Below are positions 27,152 through 36,850 of a stretch of DNA of 64,000 nt, in pieces. The stretch covers positions 3,686,001 to 3,750,000 of the forward strand of contig NZ_CP118605.1 in assembly GCF_029869925.1 (NCBI RefSeq), read 5' to 3'. The stretch is from Microbulbifer bruguierae (GTDB lineage Bacteria; Pseudomonadota; Gammaproteobacteria; Pseudomonadales; Cellvibrionaceae). How positions within the stretch are numbered: position 1 is the stretch's first letter; each line of letters opens with the position of its first letter. Both the position numbers and the translations under genes were made by a program. Below the pieces are notes generated by a model that saw only the letters and a program-made list of their open reading frames with translations, had not been told where the DNA came from and did no database searches.

Positions 27152-28015
27152 CTAAACGGCAATGCCAACCTGTAGCGTCGCCACATATCCGTTCTCCACA
27201 TCCCCGGTCACTTCCGCCAGCTGGTAACTGACCCCATCGCGGAAAATTCCATCACTGGAAAATCCATTCACAGAGGTATTTTGTCCGTGTGCCGCGTACA
27301 GGGTTGAGTTGTATACCGCCTGGGTAACCTCTTCCGGAAAGGCGATCTGCGAGGTGGCCGTCGCGGTCGAGCTGCTGAACAGGAAAACCTGGAAATGGAT
27401 ATGGGTAATACGCCCGGTGTACCAGCCAGGATAGATGGTTTCAAACATCACCATACCTTCATCATCCACGTCCTGGATGCCGCGACAAAAGGTTTCCCCA
27501 CGGGCATCGACTCCCGGTTGTGAGTAACCCGAGTAAACCCCGTCTTTGTCACAGTGCCAGACATACACTGTCGCATTGGTAATCGGTGCGCAGCCGTTGT
27601 TGACGTCCACCAGATTCAACGCGAGCTTCAGCGGCACCCCGGTCTTTCCCTCGGTAATGTCCGCACGCACCATGGCGGAATTGCTTAAAACGGCAGTGAG
27701 CGGGTAGGGGCCTTCGGTCTCTTCCGGAATCAGGGTGCAGGTGCCCGGGGTGCCGCCGGAGCTGCTACCGGAAGAGCTGCTGCTTCCGGAGGACGAACTT
27801 CCCGAAGACGAGCTGCTGGATGAACCACCAGAGGATGAACTTCCCGAATTGGAATTGCTACCGGAGGATCCGCCGTTGCTACATCCTGCGACCAGTGCGA
27901 CGCCGGTCAGCCCCATGGCGGAAAGCATCTGTCGGCGATTCAGGGTTTTTGTCGATATCGCTTGAGTGTTTTTTTCACGTATTTCTGACGGTGGATTATC
28001 TGATTTATTCGTCAC
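27152..28015 (-). CDS. Tat-type lipoprotein intradiol ring-cleavage dioxygenase
   Basis: The protein starts with a twin-arginine motif (NRRQMLSAMG, Arg27-Arg28) and a lipobox VAGC (Cys45), so it should be exported folded by Tat and lipidated. A serine/glycine-only linker of about 45 residues follows. The catalytic domain then resembles the beta subunit of protocatechuate 3,4-dioxygenase: PEETEGPYPL, VWHCDKDGVYSGY (iron ligand Tyr161), PGWYTGRITHIHF (Tyr199, His205, His207). Surface-exposed intradiol dioxygenases occur in several marine and soil bacteria, but their substrates are mostly unknown; catechols from lignin, algal phenolics or siderophores are possible. The preceding gene on the same strand encodes a glycine-rich lipoprotein, likely cotranscribed. 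Confidence 0.9.
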   Translation of the reverse strand: MTNKSDNPPSEIREKNTQAISTKTLNRRQMLSAMGLTGVALVAGCSNGGSSGSNSNSGSSSSGGSSSSSSSGSSSSGSSSSSGSSSGGTPGTCTLIPEETEGPYPLTAVLSNSAMVRADITEGKTGVPLKLALNLVDVNNGCAPITNATVYVWHCDKDGVYSGYSQPGVDARGETFCRGIQDVDDEGMVMFETIYPGWYTGRITHIHFQVFLFSSSTATATSQIAFPEEVTQAVYNSTLYAAHGQNTSVNGFSSDGIFRDGVSYQLAEVTGDVENGYVATLQVGIAV

Positions 28016-28060
28016 TTTTCACGCCTCGTATTTTTGGATTTTTACCTGTGCTGTACCGGA

Positions 28061-28531
28061 TTACCCGGCGCGGCACTCGCCCTTGATTTCAACCGAGCCC
28101 TGCAGGTTGCTCTTCTCGATGACAAACCAGCCGTGGGGGCAATAGGCGGTATCGGCGAGGACTTCTTCGAGGCGTGCCTGCGCGGCTTTTTCCGGGTTTT
28201 CCCGCATCTTGTTACTCATGCCTCCGCCACCTGGACCACCACCCATGCCCCCTCCGGGGCCTCCGCCCATGCCGCCACCGGGACCACCACCCATGCCGCC
28301 ACCGGAGCCTCCGCCCGGACCGCCACCACCTCGGCCGCCTCGACCGCCACCAGGGCCACCGCCCTCGCCGCCGGCGTTAACCATGGCGGTATAGGTGAAC
28401 ATGCGGTTGCCCTGTTCGGTGATTTTGGTAATGAAAGATTCCGAGAACACCGGCGGCGCCTTGGGGGTACTTGAGCATGCCGCCAGCGCGGCGATAGCCG
28501 TGATGGCGACCACGGTGGGAATACGTTTCAT
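28061..28531 (-). CDS. Glycine-rich lipoprotein
   Basis: The 156-residue product has a lipoprotein signal with lipobox LAAC. A glycine-dominated region of about 50 residues lies in the middle, built of GGGM and GGGP steps. The C-terminal domain is short and contains two cysteines (YCPHGW and KGEC) that could form a disulfide. The repeat is a low-complexity spacer. It precedes the Tat dioxygenase lipoprotein by 45 bases on the same strand, so the two are probably cotranscribed and act together at the membrane. Function unknown. Confidence 0.8.
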   Translation of the reverse strand: MKRIPTVVAITAIAALAACSSTPKAPPVFSESFITKITEQGNRMFTYTAMVNAGGEGGGPGGGRGGRGGGGPGGGSGGGMGGGPGGGMGGGPGGGMGGGPGGGGMSNKMRENPEKAAQARLEEVLADTAYCPHGWFVIEKSNLQGSVEIKGECRAG

Positions 28532-28773
28532 GGGATCTACTCCGTAATTGATGGAGTTATATGACCACAGGTGGACGTGAGGGTAGGTTTAGTGGGGGTA
28601 AAGTAGGGTTAACAAGTGTTAAGTCGCGGGCCTGGTCGGCAGGTGCTTTTTGCCGTGCTTGGCGTTTTCAACTGCGCAGCGTCGAGCGTCGGAGGCTTGT
28701 CTCCGGCTGCATAATCGTGCGGGAACCGAAGGTGCGGAACGACCGGTAATATGGGGATAAATTTGCCGCAGGG

Positions 28774-29433
28774 CTAGGTCGAAGGGGCCATGGAACCTAT
28801 CTGCTCCAATTGTTTCAGGAACACTTCGGTATCTTCCGCGCCGCTGATGGCATATTCATGATTGAACATGAACAGGGGGACGCCCTGGATACCCTGTAAC
28901 AGCAGTTGTTCTTCGCGGGCGATGGTCTGCCGTGTCATTGCGGTGTCGTCGAGTGCTGCCGCTGCGGCATCGCGGTCAAGGCCCACAGATTCTGCGGCAT
29001 CCAGCAGTACGCTGTCGTGGTTGAGGCTTTTCCCCTCACTGAAATAGTCACGGAACAGTCGCAGTTGCAGCTCGGTCTGTTTTCCGCTGGTCTCCGCCCA
29101 GTGCAGGAGGGTGTGCGCGCGGCGGGTATTGTAGATCCGCATTTCATCGCTGAAGTTGAACGCGAAATCGAGTTCGCGCCCGAATTCGGTCAGGCGCTGG
29201 CGATTGCTCTCGCTCTGTTGTGAAGAAATACGGTATTTGCCGGTGATGTGTTCGCGCAGGTTCTCGCCTGCTTCGAGCATTTGCGGGTTCAACTCAAAAG
29301 GGTGCCACACGATATTGAGGTCGAATTGCTGGGGGCAGGCTTGCAGTGCCTGCTGCAGGCGCAGGTAGCCGATGACGCACCAAGGGCAGACGACGTCGGA
29401 GACAATATCGATTCGCAGATAGGGTTGTGGCAT
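28774..29433 (-). CDS. DsbA-family (FrnE-like) thiol oxidoreductase
   Basis: The 219-residue product has the FrnE/2-hydroxychromene-2-carboxylate-isomerase-like fold: RIDIVSDVVCPWCVIGYLRL with the redox pair Cys16 and Cys19, IVWHPFELNPQM, and the C-terminal QGIQGVPLFMFNHEYAISGAEDTEVF. No signal peptide is seen, so it acts in the cytoplasm, probably as a thiol oxidoreductase. The open frame extends to 29604. I chose the ATG at 29433 because it starts the fold and has GAGAG upstream. Confidence 0.92.
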   Translation of the reverse strand: MPQPYLRIDIVSDVVCPWCVIGYLRLQQALQACPQQFDLNIVWHPFELNPQMLEAGENLREHITGKYRISSQQSESNRQRLTEFGRELDFAFNFSDEMRIYNTRRAHTLLHWAETSGKQTELQLRLFRDYFSEGKSLNHDSVLLDAAESVGLDRDAAAAALDDTAMTRQTIAREEQLLLQGIQGVPLFMFNHEYAISGAEDTEVFLKQLEQIGSMAPST

Positions 29434-30082
29434 CAGACTCTCGCCAAGTTCATTCCTTGTATTGCGCATAATGGCGCCATCGGGTTGGCGTGTAAATGCT
29501 CCCCGGAAGATCGCTGCACTACTTTCGGATGGCATAGCGCCTATCCGTGTTGCGGCTGGAACTACCCCGGGGACACACTCAACCATTTTTATGTGTGTAC
29601 TCACTTACCTCGCCGGGTAGATATTTCACACCATCAGTGTATGTGTTGAGACGGCTTATACCGGGCACTGCGCGTGCTTTTCTGCGGGATTGTGATCCTT
29701 TCGACATGGAATAGCTGATGGCAGCAGGAATTGGCGCATTTGTGAAAGTATCTAACATTTGTTTAGATATTTGTTGAAAGTTATTTTCCTGATTGTTATG
29801 TTTCCTTGCATGCGCTGGTATCGCCAGTCCATTTTCGATGTTCACCTTGTATCGCTCGCAGTCGGGGACTTCCGTTGGCATTGCTGGCTTTGGAGTTCCC
29901 GGAGCACTTTTTGTGTCTCTTTACTGGGCGGGAAGTGAGGTGCCGAATATGTACCGGCTGGCGCGTGGGTTTTTGAGATATGCAAATAAATAGAGAGGGC
30001 ACAGGGCAGGGACTGTCTGGGGTAGTGCCGTCACACCAATGACTCTTACTTATAACAACAGACACACCACCGAGGGTTAGCC
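29434..30082. other. Upstream region of the large TonB receptor
   Basis: About 650 bases, AT-rich from 29740 on. A 21-base palindrome-like site, TATCTAA (29749-29755) facing TTAGATA (29763-29769), lies there. GAAAGTATC at 29744-29752 repeats the core of a candidate operator at 38127-38141. No convincing gene was found. Confidence 0.5.
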
Positions 30083-33000
30083 ATGCCAAGGAAATTCAAT
30101 CACAAACTGCTCAGCATCGCCGTTTGCGGTGCGGTATATGGTCTGCTGCCGGGGCAGCTCGTGGCGCAGGAAGCAGAACAGATCGACGATGCACTTGTAG
30201 AAGAGGTTGTGGTCTACGGCGATATGCGCGCCAATCTCCAGTCCGCCCAGGACCTGAAACGGGATGCGGACACGGTAAAAGACGTGATTACCGCATCGGA
30301 TATCGGCGCACTGCCGGACAAGTCCGTCACCGAGGCCCTGCAGCGGGTATCGGGCGTTACCATCGAGCGCTTCGCCGCTTCCGACGACCCCAACCACTAT
30401 GCTGATGAAGGTACCGGTGTACTGGTGCGCGGCCTCGACCGCGTGCGCAGTGAGATCAACGGTCGCGATGCGTTCAGTGCCAATCCCTGGGGCGGTCTGA
30501 ATTACGAAGATATCTCCCCGGAACTGCTGGGTGCGGTGGAAGTGGTCAAGAACCAGACCGCGGACCTGACTGCCGGTGGTATTGCCGGTACCGTAAACCT
30601 GATCACCCGCAAACCGCTGGACTCGGACGAGCAGATCCTGGCGTTCACCGCCAAAGCCAATTACGGCGATTTTCGCGAAGAGGCTACCCCTTCATTTTCC
30701 GCACTGTTTTCCGATCACTGGGAAACCGACATCGGCAAGATCGGCTTTCTGGTGGCGGGCTCCGGCTCCGAGTACAAAACCCGCGGCGATGGTGTCGGCG
30801 TGGCCAACTACTATTCCCGCGGTGATGCGTTTATCGGCGAGGAAAGATGGGGCGCTATTGTCGGCCCGACCGCGGATTCACCGCTGGAAGGCCCGATGAT
30901 TCCCGGCCAGGAGGCGGGCAGCGTGGTGTATGCACCAGGCCAGTTCTCCCTGCGCACCGCGGAAAATGACCGTAGCCGCGAAGGCTTTGCCACCTCCCTG
31001 CAATGGCAGAGCAACGACGAAAAAGTCACCGCCACCCTGGAACACATCAACTCCAGGGCGGAGCTGGAGTGGGAAGAGCGGGTGATCGGTACCCAGGGTC
31101 AGGGTTTCCACCCGACTACCTGGTTTGCCGCCCACTGGCTGGAGGACGAAGCGCAGGGATATCCCATCACTTTTGACGATGGTTATCTCACCAGCGGTAT
31201 CATCCGCGCCGACGCCGAGCTGCCGATGCTGGCCTCTTCCCGTTACAATCAGAACATCAACTCGGTGGAAGATACCTCCCTCAATGTGACCTTCAGACCG
31301 ACGGATCGCATGACGGTATCCGTGGACTACCAGCACGTGGCCTCCGAAGAAATAGTACACAACTACGGGATCAACGCGCGCGTTGCCCCGGGCTCCAATG
31401 CGTCGGATGTTTTCCTGGATCTGAGAGGCTCTCTGCCCACGGTAGAGTTCCTGAATCCCACCTGGAACAACCCGGGCTACTGGTCAAACTGGGCCGGTGA
31501 AAACCAGACCCACTACATCGCCACCGCCATGGACCACGAAGTCCACTCCAATGCCAGGGGCGACAGCTTCCGGCTCGACCTGGATTACGAACTGGATGGC
31601 CTGTTCAACAAGATCCACACCGGCATGTATTACTCCGATAAAGAGTTGATCATGCGCAACACCGAGTACGCCAACTGGGGCTTCGTCAATGAAGGCTGGG
31701 TGAAAGCCCAGGTCGACAAGGCCGGTCCGGACGTGGCACCGGAAGCCTGGGAAACCGTCGATTTCAGTGATTTTTACGATGGTCAGGTGCTGCAGGGTGA
31801 TATCACCAGCAGTTTCTACTTCCCGCGCATGAGCCTGGTGAAAAATTTCAGTGAAGCCATGCGCAGCGGTTGCGGTACCTGGAACAATGCGCCGTTCGGT
31901 TCCGCCGGCCAGCCCAATGCGGAGTGTTACTCCGGTTCCCTGGATCTCGCCGACCGGGTAAATGGTCCTTTCGCCGCGCACGATATTTCCAACACCGGGG
32001 AAGAGCGCCTTGAGGCTTATGTCCGCGCGGATTTTGCTCTGGATGACAGCGCTGTTCCGGTGCGCGGTAACCTGGGTTTGCGCTACGTCAGCTACCAGCT
32101 GGACTCCGACGGCTACGTGGTTCTACCCCCGGCGATTTCCGGCAGCGACAGCCTGCTCAGCGTGTTTCAGGAAACCTATCCGGATCTCTACGCGTTTGCG
32201 GATGGCACCGGCTCCGTGCAGAGCGTCAAGGGCACGGATTACGATACCGTACTCCCCAGCCTGAACCTGGTGTTCAACCTGTCTGACGATGTGTTGCTGC
32301 GCTTCGGTGCCTCTCGCGGATTGTATTTCCCGACACTGGATCAGGCCCGCAGCACCAAAACCCTGGGCATCAGCTACACCGCGGTACGCGAGAATCCCGG
32401 CTCCAATGACACCGACGACACCACCAATCCGGTGGTCGGGATTACCGACGTCAGTCTGTTCGGTGCCTCGCTGAATCCGAATCTGGAGCCGGAGAAATCC
32501 GACAATTTCGATCTGACGACCGAGTGGTATTTCTCGTCCGCCGGCTCGATGTCTGTGGGGCTGTTTTATAAAAACATGCACGACATTATCCGCAATCGCA
32601 GTTTTGTTGAAACCGTGACCAACCCGGACAATGGTATTTCCCAGGAATTCAGTCTGACTGGCCCGGCGAATACCGGTTCTGGTTCCATTCAGGGTGTCGA
32701 GCTGTCGTATTCGCAGTTCTATGACTTCCTGCCTGGTGCCTGGAGTGGTCTGGGTATGCAGTTCAACTACACCTATATTGACCAGAATGGCCTGAACGAT
32801 CCGGAGAGTGGTCTGGGTGCGCAGCGCTTTACCGCCGATGGACAACCCATCAGCGATCAGCGCGATACCTTCCGCAACTTTGCCGGGCTGCCGCTTGAAG
32901 GCTATTCCGATCAGAACTACAACATCGTGGGCATGTACGAGTACAACGATTTCTCCATGCGTCTTGCCTACACCTGGCGTTCGGATTACCTGGTCACCCG

Positions 33001-33229
33001 CCGCGACTCCAACGAGTTTGCGCCCATCTACACGGAAGCGGCCGGTATGATGGATGCGAGCCTGTTCTACTCCCTCAGCGACAACTGGCGAGTGGGCATG
33101 GAGATCGGCAACCTGCTGGATCTTGAAACCAAGACCCTGGCACAGGTCAGTGAAGACGGCACCACCAAGGAGTCCCTGAGCTTCAAGACCGACCGGCGTT
33201 ATGCTCTGACGATCAGCGGCAATTTCTGA
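30083..33229 (+). CDS. TonB-dependent receptor, large carbohydrate-type
   Basis: The 1048-residue receptor has a signal peptide (ending QLVAQE), a TonB-box-like VEEVVVYG, and the plug domain (DVITASDIGALPDKSVTEALQRVSGVTIERF, GIAGTVNLITRKPL). The long barrel has extended surface loops and ends with a terminal phenylalanine (ALTISGNF). Size and plug sequence match the family of TonB receptors that import oligosaccharides in Xanthomonas and marine gammaproteobacteria. The GAGGG site six bases ahead supports the start. The convergent genes downstream include a GH20 hexosaminidase, which suggests amino-sugar oligomers as cargo. A terminator follows. Confidence 0.94.
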   Translation: MPRKFNHKLLSIAVCGAVYGLLPGQLVAQEAEQIDDALVEEVVVYGDMRANLQSAQDLKRDADTVKDVITASDIGALPDKSVTEALQRVSGVTIERFAASDDPNHYADEGTGVLVRGLDRVRSEINGRDAFSANPWGGLNYEDISPELLGAVEVVKNQTADLTAGGIAGTVNLITRKPLDSDEQILAFTAKANYGDFREEATPSFSALFSDHWETDIGKIGFLVAGSGSEYKTRGDGVGVANYYSRGDAFIGEERWGAIVGPTADSPLEGPMIPGQEAGSVVYAPGQFSLRTAENDRSREGFATSLQWQSNDEKVTATLEHINSRAELEWEERVIGTQGQGFHPTTWFAAHWLEDEAQGYPITFDDGYLTSGIIRADAELPMLASSRYNQNINSVEDTSLNVTFRPTDRMTVSVDYQHVASEEIVHNYGINARVAPGSNASDVFLDLRGSLPTVEFLNPTWNNPGYWSNWAGENQTHYIATAMDHEVHSNARGDSFRLDLDYELDGLFNKIHTGMYYSDKELIMRNTEYANWGFVNEGWVKAQVDKAGPDVAPEAWETVDFSDFYDGQVLQGDITSSFYFPRMSLVKNFSEAMRSGCGTWNNAPFGSAGQPNAECYSGSLDLADRVNGPFAAHDISNTGEERLEAYVRADFALDDSAVPVRGNLGLRYVSYQLDSDGYVVLPPAISGSDSLLSVFQETYPDLYAFADGTGSVQSVKGTDYDTVLPSLNLVFNLSDDVLLRFGASRGLYFPTLDQARSTKTLGISYTAVRENPGSNDTDDTTNPVVGITDVSLFGASLNPNLEPEKSDNFDLTTEWYFSSAGSMSVGLFYKNMHDIIRNRSFVETVTNPDNGISQEFSLTGPANTGSGSIQGVELSYSQFYDFLPGAWSGLGMQFNYTYIDQNGLNDPESGLGAQRFTADGQPISDQRDTFRNFAGLPLEGYSDQNYNIVGMYEYNDFSMRLAYTWRSDYLVTRRDSNEFAPIYTEAAGMMDASLFYSLSDNWRVGMEIGNLLDLETKTLAQVSEDGTTKESLSFKTDRRYALTISGNF

Positions 33230-33263
33230 TCGCGGTTACTATCCACTAAAGGTGTTAACCAAG

Positions 33264-33300
33264 AAAAAGGTGTGCCGCGAAAGCGGCACACCTTTTTTGT
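33264..33300 (+). terminator. Rho-independent terminator of the TonB receptor gene
   Basis: The stem AAAAAGGTGTGCCGC (33264-33278) pairs with its complement after a GAAA tetraloop and runs into TTTTTTG. It is 35 bases after the stop codon. Confidence 0.92.
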
Positions 33301-33364
33301 TGTGGGGCTATGCTGGGGAGGGGATCCGAAGTTTGTTTATGAAATGCCGACCTTCATCAACGGA

Positions 33365-33453
33365 TCATTCCATTTTGGACTGGTCTGCTTCCCTGTTAAT
33401 TGAGAACTGCTCAATAGCCCTGCGTTTCTCCATGGCCACATAACCGCTCTTGT
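33365..33453 (-). pseudogene. Remnant of a duplicated SMP-30-like C-terminus
   Basis: Directly after the stop of the SMP-30-like gene, the minus strand reads GYVAMEKRRAIEQFSI in another frame. This is 12 of 16 residues identical to that gene's own C-terminus GYVTMQKRGAIERFSI, and the DNA is similar as well. It then ends at a TGA at 33365. This is best read as the last fragment of a tandem paralogue removed by deletion. Confidence 0.75.
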
Positions 33454-34311
33454 TTAGTGCGAGATAGAAAACCTCTCGATGGCGCCACGCTTCTGCATGG
33501 TTACATAACCGATTTTGCCATCTGCGCTGAGCGCGATATTGGTGGGATACTGCCCCTTCAACTGGATTGTCGAAAGCACTTCTCCCGAAGGAGATACTTT
33601 CAGTACAACACCAGCGCCGTATCGGGTGACGTAGAGATTGCCATCGGAATCCGTCTGCATGCCGTCCAGTCCGAAGTCATCGAATGCCAGCAGCCGTTTT
33701 TTATTGACAAGGTCACCATTGTCGAGCACGTCGTACACCCATACCTGCCGTTGCACACTTTCATTCAGGTAGAGCTTTTTTCCATCCGGGCTCAGCTCTA
33801 TGCCGTTGGTGGTGCCCATATTACTTTCCAGCAGCGTAAAACTACCGCTAGGGGAAATACGCCACAACTGCCCGGTGTTGTTGGCCCAGTCGGGGTCGCT
33901 GGCGTAAATGGTACCATCGGCGTTGATCGTAATATCGTTCGGTTGGTTCATCGCAGGGTTATGCAAAATACGCCGGATATCTTTGTTGGCAGGATCAATC
34001 TGCAGCACATTGTGACCGGTATAGTCGGCGACGTACATCAGGCCATTGTGGAAGCGGATACTGTTGCCGGTGCTGCCCTCCGGCAATTGCAGCCAGAGCT
34101 CGCCCTTGTCTTTTTCGGTAACCCGGCCAATGGTGCCCTCGCGGGAAAAATTCACCGCATACAGGCTGCCATCCGCGCCAACCACCGGGCCCTCCACGCC
34201 ATTGGTAAAACTGCCTTCCGGCATCCAGTCGGTTGTCTGTGCATGGGTCGCTACCGCGGTACTGCCGGCAACGACCAGAGCCAGAAGTGAAATGCCGAAA
34301 AAGTTAGCCAT
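33454..34311 (-). CDS. Exported SMP-30/gluconolactonase-like beta-propeller
   Basis: The 285-residue protein has a signal peptide (FFGISLLALVVAGSTAVATHAQ) and a six-bladed propeller of the SMP-30/strictosidine-synthase type: VEGPVVGADGSLYAVNF, IRFHNGLMYVADYTGHNVLQID, MNQPNDITINADGTIYASDP, TTNGIELSPDGKKLYLNES, LDGMQTDSDGNLYVTRYG. Catalytic Glu/Asn/Asp positions typical of sugar lactonases are present in these blades, so a lactonase role in the periplasm is possible. The start overlaps the stop of the GH20 gene by eight bases, showing one operon. A remnant of its own 3' end lies just downstream. Confidence 0.87.
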   Translation of the reverse strand: MANFFGISLLALVVAGSTAVATHAQTTDWMPEGSFTNGVEGPVVGADGSLYAVNFSREGTIGRVTEKDKGELWLQLPEGSTGNSIRFHNGLMYVADYTGHNVLQIDPANKDIRRILHNPAMNQPNDITINADGTIYASDPDWANNTGQLWRISPSGSFTLLESNMGTTNGIELSPDGKKLYLNESVQRQVWVYDVLDNGDLVNKKRLLAFDDFGLDGMQTDSDGNLYVTRYGAGVVLKVSPSGEVLSTIQLKGQYPTNIALSADGKIGYVTMQKRGAIERFSISH

Positions 34312-36826
34312 GTTGGTTTTCCATCTTGTTTTTTGCGCCCGGTTTGTCTGTACGCGGTGCGGAATATTGCAGTCGATCCATAAAACGCTCCAGAACGTAA
34401 ACCGCTGGCAGCACGACTTCGCCGTGCATGCCTTTCATTGCGTTCAGTTGTTCGCGGATGGAGGAATCTTCATCGGGCGAGAACGGCACGCCGTCCTGCC
34501 AGCGCGCGGTAATCAGAAAGCCCAGTTCCATCTGTTGTTGGGTCAGTTCGGCGAGTTTACGCACTTCGGCAGGTAGCCCGTCGCGTTGTTGTAACACAGT
34601 TTCTGCGGCAACACCCGCGCGCCAGAGATGCTGCAGACCTGCTTGCATGGGCTCCAGATCAATCACCGCTTGCGGGTCTTCTGGCAGGTTTTCCGCGAAC
34701 CTGCGCAACGGCTGCAAAGCGGCACTTTCCACCGGCAGACTGTCGACAAAGCGATTCAGCGGGTCGCGTCTTGAATAGGTTTCGTTGGCGGACTTCTCGT
34801 GATGGCGATGGTAGTAGTGGGCGGGTTCCAGTACTGCGGACAACGCCAGCGCGTGGCTTTGCAGGTTTTCTGGGAAGAGTTTCTTTAGGGTGGCCAGTTG
34901 TTGGGTGTGGTGCTGCAGGCCGACGGCGGTTGCTGCCCAGTGGTCGATCGCGTTCATCCGCTGATAAAGAGCATCTTCATCCTGCAGGGAATTGCCGGAC
35001 CACAGGCGCTCTGCCACGGCAAAAGTGCGGGGCCACAGGCGCAGGTCGATATTGTTCTCATGGACCATTTCTGCCCAGAGTGCAGCTTCGCCGCCGAGTA
35101 TTTTACTTTTCTCTGTATCGGTCAGTGGTAACTGGGAATTGGCGAAATCCGGAACTGCGCTTTCTTTCTGGCTGCCAGCCAGCCGTTCGCCGGTGGGGTG
35201 GTAGGGCGCGTTGCCCACGACAAACTCTCCGCCCAGGGTTTTATCCTGCAACAGCAGGCGCGCGCGCAGTGGCCCCATCCAGGTGTCCAGGGTAAATACC
35301 GTATAGGGACCGATACGCTCGATGTTGTGCAACGCCTGTGGTGTCTTGCCGGTAAAGCTCATCACACCGCGCAGGTGGCCTTCTGTGGATTCGACCATAA
35401 AGGTACCGGAAACCGGGCTGCCGCGTTTGCGCGGCGCGCTGAATTGCCAGCGCTGCCACTGCTCGTCGGTTTCAATCGCCGGGAAATCCAGGGGTTCGGG
35501 AATAATGCGGTTGCGGTAGTGGTAGCTTGTGTACTGGGGCTGATCCAGGTAAAAGCCGGTGGAAAGAATGCCGAAGTGCCCGGCGCGAGCGATCTCGCCG
35601 AGGGCATCCGGGCCGCGCCAGGATTGCACCGCGGCACTGGGCACGAGACCAGGGTGCAGGGTTTCATCCCAGCCGATCATTTTCCGGTCGAGCTTGGCGA
35701 GAATTTCTGCCAATCGAGTGTTGAAATAATTGTGCAGTGCGTGACTGTCGGTTAGTTGCCTCGCCTGCATGAAATCCTGGATTTCGGGATTGGATTGCCA
35801 GTGCTCGGAATTCACCTCGTCCCCCCCGATATGCACATATTCGAAAGGAAAAAGCTCCGCGACTTCGCCAAGAATTTTTTCAGCAAAGGTGTACACCTCC
35901 GGGTTCGCGGGATTCAGCAGTGGCTTGTGTACCCCCCAGCGGTCTTCCGGCGAGTAGGGGCCGGGGGCGGACATCAGTCTCGGGTAGGCGACGGCAATGG
36001 CGCTGGCGTGACCGGGCATATCGATTTCAGGCACCACGACAATGCCGCGTTCAAAGGCGTAGGCGACGATTTCGCGTATCTGTTCCCGGGAATAAAAATT
36101 TCCGTTGGCGGCAGTTTGATGCAGCTTCGGATAGCTGCGACTTTCGAAGCGCCAGCCCTGGTCGTCGGTAAGGTGCCAGTGGAAAACGTTCAGCTTGGCG
36201 GCGGCCATACCGTCCAGCTGACGTTTGATGGTATCCACCGGCAGAAAGTGTCGCACCGAGTCCAGCATCAGGCCGCGCCAGCGAAACTGTGGCTGGTCGT
36301 TGATGGTCATTGGCTGCAGCGCAATATCGTCATTTTTTTCGATGCCGAGCAACTGCGACAGGCTGTGCAGGCCATGGAGTATTCCCTCTTCGTAGGCTGC
36401 GCTCAGGGTGATTTTATGCGGATTGATTTCAAGCTGGTAGGCTTCGTGCTCATGACCAAGTGCGCTGAGCGCATTGGTTTTCGGGGGTGCTCCGTCAGAC
36501 GTGAGTGCGAGCTCAATGACAGAAATGCGTTTGGCCATCTCCGGGTCATGGCAACGGGCAGCTGCTGGCAGGGAGATACCGGTCTGGCGCTCGGTACGCT
36601 GGCGAAAACGGTTTTCCGCGGCTTGTAACCTGGCGCCGGGGGATTGGTGGAAGCAGAGTGTGCTATCCCGGCTCAGCAGGAATTCACCAGTAGCTTGATG
36701 CCGGATGAGTTCCTGCGGGTAAGGCATGAGTGCCGAAAATGATGTGGCATCGCCGGCGAGAGCCGTTAGTGGCAGTAGCGCGCAAAATCCGAGACGAAGG
36801 ACATTCTTTGGTATTGCCATATTCAT
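34304..36826 (-). CDS. Beta-N-acetylhexosaminidase (GH20)
   Basis: This 840-residue exported enzyme removes terminal N-acetylglucosamine or N-acetylgalactosamine from oligosaccharides. A signal peptide ends near ALAGD. The GH20b N-terminal domain covers roughly residues 30-180 and the catalytic barrel begins at FRWRGLMLDSVRHF. HWHLTDDQGWRFE and PEIDMPGHASA follow, and the catalytic pair is Asp336-Glu337 in HIGGDE. The C-terminal ~300 residues include a further beta domain and a helical tail. It lies between a PLP D-amino-acid enzyme and an SMP-30-like protein in one minus-strand operon, opposite a MurR/RpiR regulator. This points to chitin or peptidoglycan-derived sugars. Confidence 0.95.
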   Translation of the reverse strand: MNMAIPKNVLRLGFCALLPLTALAGDATSFSALMPYPQELIRHQATGEFLLSRDSTLCFHQSPGARLQAAENRFRQRTERQTGISLPAAARCHDPEMAKRISVIELALTSDGAPPKTNALSALGHEHEAYQLEINPHKITLSAAYEEGILHGLHSLSQLLGIEKNDDIALQPMTINDQPQFRWRGLMLDSVRHFLPVDTIKRQLDGMAAAKLNVFHWHLTDDQGWRFESRSYPKLHQTAANGNFYSREQIREIVAYAFERGIVVVPEIDMPGHASAIAVAYPRLMSAPGPYSPEDRWGVHKPLLNPANPEVYTFAEKILGEVAELFPFEYVHIGGDEVNSEHWQSNPEIQDFMQARQLTDSHALHNYFNTRLAEILAKLDRKMIGWDETLHPGLVPSAAVQSWRGPDALGEIARAGHFGILSTGFYLDQPQYTSYHYRNRIIPEPLDFPAIETDEQWQRWQFSAPRKRGSPVSGTFMVESTEGHLRGVMSFTGKTPQALHNIERIGPYTVFTLDTWMGPLRARLLLQDKTLGGEFVVGNAPYHPTGERLAGSQKESAVPDFANSQLPLTDTEKSKILGGEAALWAEMVHENNIDLRLWPRTFAVAERLWSGNSLQDEDALYQRMNAIDHWAATAVGLQHHTQQLATLKKLFPENLQSHALALSAVLEPAHYYHRHHEKSANETYSRRDPLNRFVDSLPVESAALQPLRRFAENLPEDPQAVIDLEPMQAGLQHLWRAGVAAETVLQQRDGLPAEVRKLAELTQQQMELGFLITARWQDGVPFSPDEDSSIREQLNAMKGMHGEVVLPAVYVLERFMDRLQYSAPRTDKPGAKNKMENQHG

Positions 36827-36850
36827 TTTCTTATTGATGTTTATGCCCGT

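Noticed and set aside
28209..28394. Proline-rich small frame (PPPGPPPMPP pattern)
   Set aside because: It is just the reverse strand of the glycine-rich region of the lipoprotein gene.
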